In this document: in pieces, positions 6,155 through 8,037 of the stretch | How the letters are laid out: each line of letters opens with the position of its first letter | How positions within the stretch are numbered: position 1 is the stretch's first letter | From: Bacillota bacterium | GTDB lineage: Bacteria > Bacillota > Clostridia > Tissierellales > Sedimentibacteraceae | Direction: 5' to 3' | Assembly: GCA_029239575.1 (NCBI GenBank) | Contig: JARBUP010000124.1 | Span: 1-8,037, forward strand | Length of the DNA: 8,037 nucleotides | Made by a program: the position numbers and the translations under genes | Notes under the pieces: model-generated | The model's input: the letters and a program-made list of their open reading frames with translations, nothing else | The model's database searches: none | What the model was told of the DNA's origin: nothing

Positions 6155-6206
6155 AACAACCACAGTTGTTGTTTTATTTGTTTTATATATTGTTTTATAT
6201 GTTTTA
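6155..6206 (+). other. candidate origin unwinding region: hairpin plus TGTTTTA repeats
   Basis: A 6-bp hairpin, AACAAC-CACA-GTTGTT (6155-6170), leads into four copies of TGTTTTA(T/G) beginning at 6170, 6179, 6191 and 6200 (steps 9, 12 and 9). They lie directly upstream of the iteron array. Short AT-rich direct repeats next to iterons are the usual form of the DNA unwinding element in Rep_3-type origins. I found no convincing DnaA box (TTATNCACA) nearby. Confidence 0.45.
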
Positions 6207-6230
6207 GACACTGCTTAAACCCTTGATATA

Positions 6231-6397
6231 GTTGACTTTAGAAACTTAAGTATGACTTTTGCGTACCTAAGTATGACTTTTGCGTACCTAAATAAAGTTT
6301 AAATATGACTTTTGCGTACCTAAGTATGACTTTTGCGTACCTAAATAAAGTTTAAATATGACTTTTGCGTACCTAAGTATGACTATTGGTAGACAAG
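6231..6397 (+). repeat. iteron array of the plasmid replication origin
   Basis: Five identical copies of TATGACTTTTGCGTACCTAA start at 6251, 6272, 6304, 6325 and 6357. A degenerate sixth starts at 6378 (TATGACTATTGGTAGACAA), and a degenerate leading copy with a one-base deletion lies at 6231-6250. Start-to-start steps alternate 21, 32, 21, 32 and 21 bp: pairs joined by one G, with a 12-nt linker ATAAAGTTTAAA between pairs, so the higher-order repeat is 53 bp. Both steps are near whole helical turns, placing all copies on the same DNA face. These are the binding sites for the Rep protein encoded just downstream and mark the replication origin. Confidence 0.92.
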
Positions 6398-6403
6398 GTC
6401 ATA
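6378..6403. promoter_or_regulatory. inverted half-iterons: probable Rep autorepression operator
   Basis: TATGAC (6378-6383, the start of the degenerate last iteron) is mirrored by GTCATA (6398-6403) with a 14-nt spacer. The pair encloses the -35 box of rep. In Rep_3 plasmids such as F and pSC101, Rep dimers repress their own gene by binding an inverted repeat that shares sequence with the iterons. This pair fits that pattern. Confidence 0.55.
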
Positions 6404-6418
6404 TTTGTTTGGTAATAT
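6390..6418 (+). promoter_or_regulatory. probable rep promoter
   Basis: TAGACA (-35, 6390-6395, five of six consensus bases) is followed by a 17-bp spacer and TAATAT (-10, 6413-6418, four of six). The expected start near 6425 leaves a leader of only about a dozen bases that is almost entirely the GAGGTGA ribosome binding site (6427-6433). Confidence 0.55.
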
Positions 6419-6437
6419 ATTCTTATGAGGTGATTAT

Positions 6438-7448
6438 ATGGATAAGCAATTTTTAGTAACTAAATCAAATTATTTTATTATGAATTCTAGTTATGATTTA
6501 AGTTTAGAAGAACAAAAAATTATTCTTACATTGGCTAGTATGGTTCAACCAGATGATGAAGAATTTAAATCATATAAATTTAAAATCAATGAATTTATGG
6601 ATTTATTAGGAGTTAATACAAAAACAAAATATACTTCAATACCTAAAATAACTAAAGAATTGATGAAAAAGGTTTTTGAAATTCATGAAGGGAAAAAACT
6701 TATTCAAATTGCTTGGTTAAGTAGTGCTGTATATGAAAAAGGAAGTGGATATGTAGAATTAACTTTTAGTCCATATCTAAAACCATATATGTTAAAACTT
6801 AATACCATGTTTACACAATATAAATTAGCTAATATTTTGAGTATGAAAAGTAAATATTCACCTAGAATATATGAAATTTTAAAATGTAATGAATTTAAAA
6901 AACAAAAATCTATACAGATAGATCTTAAAGACTTAAGGAAACTTGTAAAATCTGAGAATATATATCCTTTATTTGCAGATTTCAAAAGAAAAATAATAAT
7001 GCAGTCTCAAAAGGAACTAAAGAAATTAACTGATATAAGTTTTGATTTTGAAGAAATAAAAACAGGTAGAAAAGTAACAAGTCTAAAATTTCATATACAT
7101 GCCAATAAATCAATTAGAGTTAATGAGAAAGTGTCAGTAAATAGGGATATAGAAGAAGATAAATACATAGATAAAATTAAAAATATAATGGATGGTCATG
7201 ATATTACATCATTGGATGCTAAGAAGATATATGATAGTGCCAAGGGAGATATGGAGATTATATCAAAAGTATATAATCACTTTAAAAATAAGAAAGTGGA
7301 AAACTTTATAGGAGCTATGATAAGTATGGTTAAGCCAGGAACTTTTCAAGAACCTATATACAATGCACCAAAGAATAAATTTAATAATTATGAGCAAAGA
7401 AGTTATGACTATGATGAATTAGAAAAAAAACTATTAGGTGTTAAATAA
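6438..7448 (+). CDS. plasmid replication initiator, Rep_3 (RepB/RepE-like) family
   Basis: A 336-residue initiator that binds the upstream iterons and opens the origin. Residues about 5-120 form the first winged-helix domain; the opening NYFIMNSSYDLSLEEQKIIL is the characteristic start of Rep_3 proteins, followed by the KFKINEFMDLLG region. Residues about 125-225 form the second winged helix, with YSPRIYEILKCNEFK, IQIDLKDLRKLV and the FKRKIIMQSQKELKK recognition segment. The last 110 residues are a less conserved tail ending YDYDELEKKLLGVK, resembling the acidic C-terminal tails seen on Firmicute Rep and DnaD-like proteins. GAGGTGA lies 4 nt before the ATG. The gene is divergent from the RiPP operon and closed by a terminator. 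Autoregulation is suggested by the half-iterons at its promoter. Confidence 0.93.
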   Translation: MDKQFLVTKSNYFIMNSSYDLSLEEQKIILTLASMVQPDDEEFKSYKFKINEFMDLLGVNTKTKYTSIPKITKELMKKVFEIHEGKKLIQIAWLSSAVYEKGSGYVELTFSPYLKPYMLKLNTMFTQYKLANILSMKSKYSPRIYEILKCNEFKKQKSIQIDLKDLRKLVKSENIYPLFADFKRKIIMQSQKELKKLTDISFDFEEIKTGRKVTSLKFHIHANKSIRVNEKVSVNRDIEEDKYIDKIKNIMDGHDITSLDAKKIYDSAKGDMEIISKVYNHFKNKKVENFIGAMISMVKPGTFQEPIYNAPKNKFNNYEQRSYDYDELEKKLLGVK

Positions 7449-7482
7449 AGTAGCTATAATAATTTATATAGCTACTTTATTT
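7443..7482 (+). terminator. rho-independent terminator of rep
   Basis: A perfect 16-bp stem (7443-7458 with 7467-7482) encloses an 8-nt loop and overlaps the rep stop codon. On the plus strand it runs into a T-rich tail (TTTATTTTTTTATTTT, partly within the stem). It separates rep from the next gene, which must use its own promoter. Confidence 0.87.
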
Positions 7483-7539
7483 TTTTATTTTAGAAGGAAA
7501 AAATATTTTAATATAGAAAAATTACAAGTGTTAAGAAAT

Positions 7540-7576
7540 ATAATATTCCATAATTTGTTTATATATGTAATATTAT
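7540..7576. repeat. 8-bp AT-only inverted repeat upstream of the right-hand gene
   Basis: ATAATATT (7540-7547) and AATATTAT (7569-7576) face each other across 21 nt, 60 to 100 nt upstream of the right-hand gene. It could be an operator, but AT-only repeats arise easily in this composition. A possible -10, TATACT (7599-7604), lies downstream without a convincing -35. Confidence 0.25.
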
Positions 7577-7635
7577 CTAAACTGTAATTAAGAAATTCTA
7601 TACTGCGGTAATATTTGTAAGGAGTAGATGAAATC

Positions 7636-8037
7636 ATGAGTGAAGGAAAAATTTTAGATTTATCATATTTAGAACTTATAAGAATAGCAAAATCTATTAA
7701 TGAAAATACTTTAGCTAATAAAAATAGAGAAAAAGATAAAAAAATTATAACCGATAAATTTATAAGACAATTTGGAATTAATCGTAAAAATTTTTCAGCG
7801 ACAATAAAAGCAAGAAAACTACCAATAGAATATAATAGCTCTACTTTTTTATATGATATTGATGAAAATTTTATTGAATCAATTGATGCAGAGATTGTAA
7901 ACGCAGATAAATCGATGGATAAAGAGCAGGTTAGGAAAAATCTTGACCAAAGTAAAGAAAAATCCGAAGCTGTTATTGTACCAGAAAAAATTAATGATAT
8001 TATATCATTTGTAAAAAATAAAGATAAGTTTTTTGAA
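7636..8037 (+). CDS. hypothetical plasmid protein with probable HTH region, 3' end outside the window
   Basis: The first 134 residues of an open frame that runs off the window. TAAGGAG (7618-7624) lies 11 nt before the ATG; a nearer ATG at 7628 gives only MKS and stop. I do not recognise the family. Residues about 38-67 (ITDKFIRQFGINRKNFSATI, then KARKLPIEY) have the spacing of a helix-turn-helix with a basic recognition helix, and a tyrosine soon after (FLYDID). From about residue 90 the chain is hydrophilic and Lys/Glu/Asp-rich. Its place just after rep, in the same direction but behind a terminator, suggests a plasmid maintenance, copy-control or partition-associated role. That is context, not proof. 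Confidence 0.75.
   Translation, partial: MSEGKILDLSYLELIRIAKSINENTLANKNREKDKKIITDKFIRQFGINRKNFSATIKARKLPIEYNSSTFLYDIDENFIESIDAEIVNADKSMDKEQVRKNLDQSKEKSEAVIVPEKINDIISFVKNKDKFFE

Noticed and set aside
6251..6376. Regularly repeated 20-bp units considered as a CRISPR array.
   Set aside because: The intervals are 1 nt or an identical 12-nt linker, not unique spacers of about 30 nt. The repeats lie directly upstream of a Rep_3 gene, so they are iterons.
6704..6985. Minus-strand frame of 93 codons inside rep.
   Set aside because: It is antisense to a well-supported initiator gene, with no ribosome binding site.

Overview
The window is very AT-rich (the coding regions look to be around 25% G+C by eye) and reads as a piece of a low-GC Firmicute plasmid, most likely clostridial. 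The evidence is the base composition and codon use, the AAGGAG/AGGTG-type ribosome binding sites, and an iteron-type origin with a Rep_3 (RepB/RepE-like) initiator.

The minus strand from about 5633 down to 283 is one compact operon for a ribosomally made, post-translationally modified peptide (RiPP). In order it holds a 49-residue precursor peptide (5484-5633), a radical SAM/SPASM maturase (4049-5371), a membrane M50-type metalloprotease with an N-terminal PqqD-like leader-binding domain (2820-4034), an ABC ATPase (1851-2747), and two ABC-2 type permeases (1083-1835 and 283-1086). Gaps are 14 to 63 nt, or a 4-nt overlap, apart from the roughly 100-nt gap after the precursor. That gap carries a strong rho-independent terminator, which should leave the precursor mRNA in excess over the enzyme mRNAs. 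A strong hairpin terminator (156-198) closes the operon. The gene order precursor, radical SAM enzyme, M50 protease, ATPase, permease is that of the Bacillus epipeptide operon yydFGHIJ. The precursor core here is different: aromatic- and glycine-rich, with two cysteines eight residues apart. The ATPase plus two small permeases also resembles the LanFEG self-immunity transporters, including an E in place of the Q-loop glutamine.

The 5634-6437 interval carries no gene I can support. Its left end holds the precursor promoter inside a nested palindrome. Its middle holds hairpins and an 11-bp motif repeated in both orientations. Its right end is the replication origin: a hairpin, four TGTTTTA(T/G) repeats that could be the unwinding element, and an iteron array with five perfect 20-bp copies plus a degenerate copy at each end. 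The array alternates 21- and 32-bp spacing and runs into the rep promoter, where an inverted pair of half-iterons brackets the -35 box.

On the plus strand, rep (6438-7448) is followed by a perfect 16-bp-stem terminator. A second plus-strand gene (7636 to the window edge) starts with its own ribosome binding site and encodes a probable HTH-containing plasmid protein of unknown role.

The first 230 bases contain several inverted repeats. Only one, the operon terminator, has a clear function.
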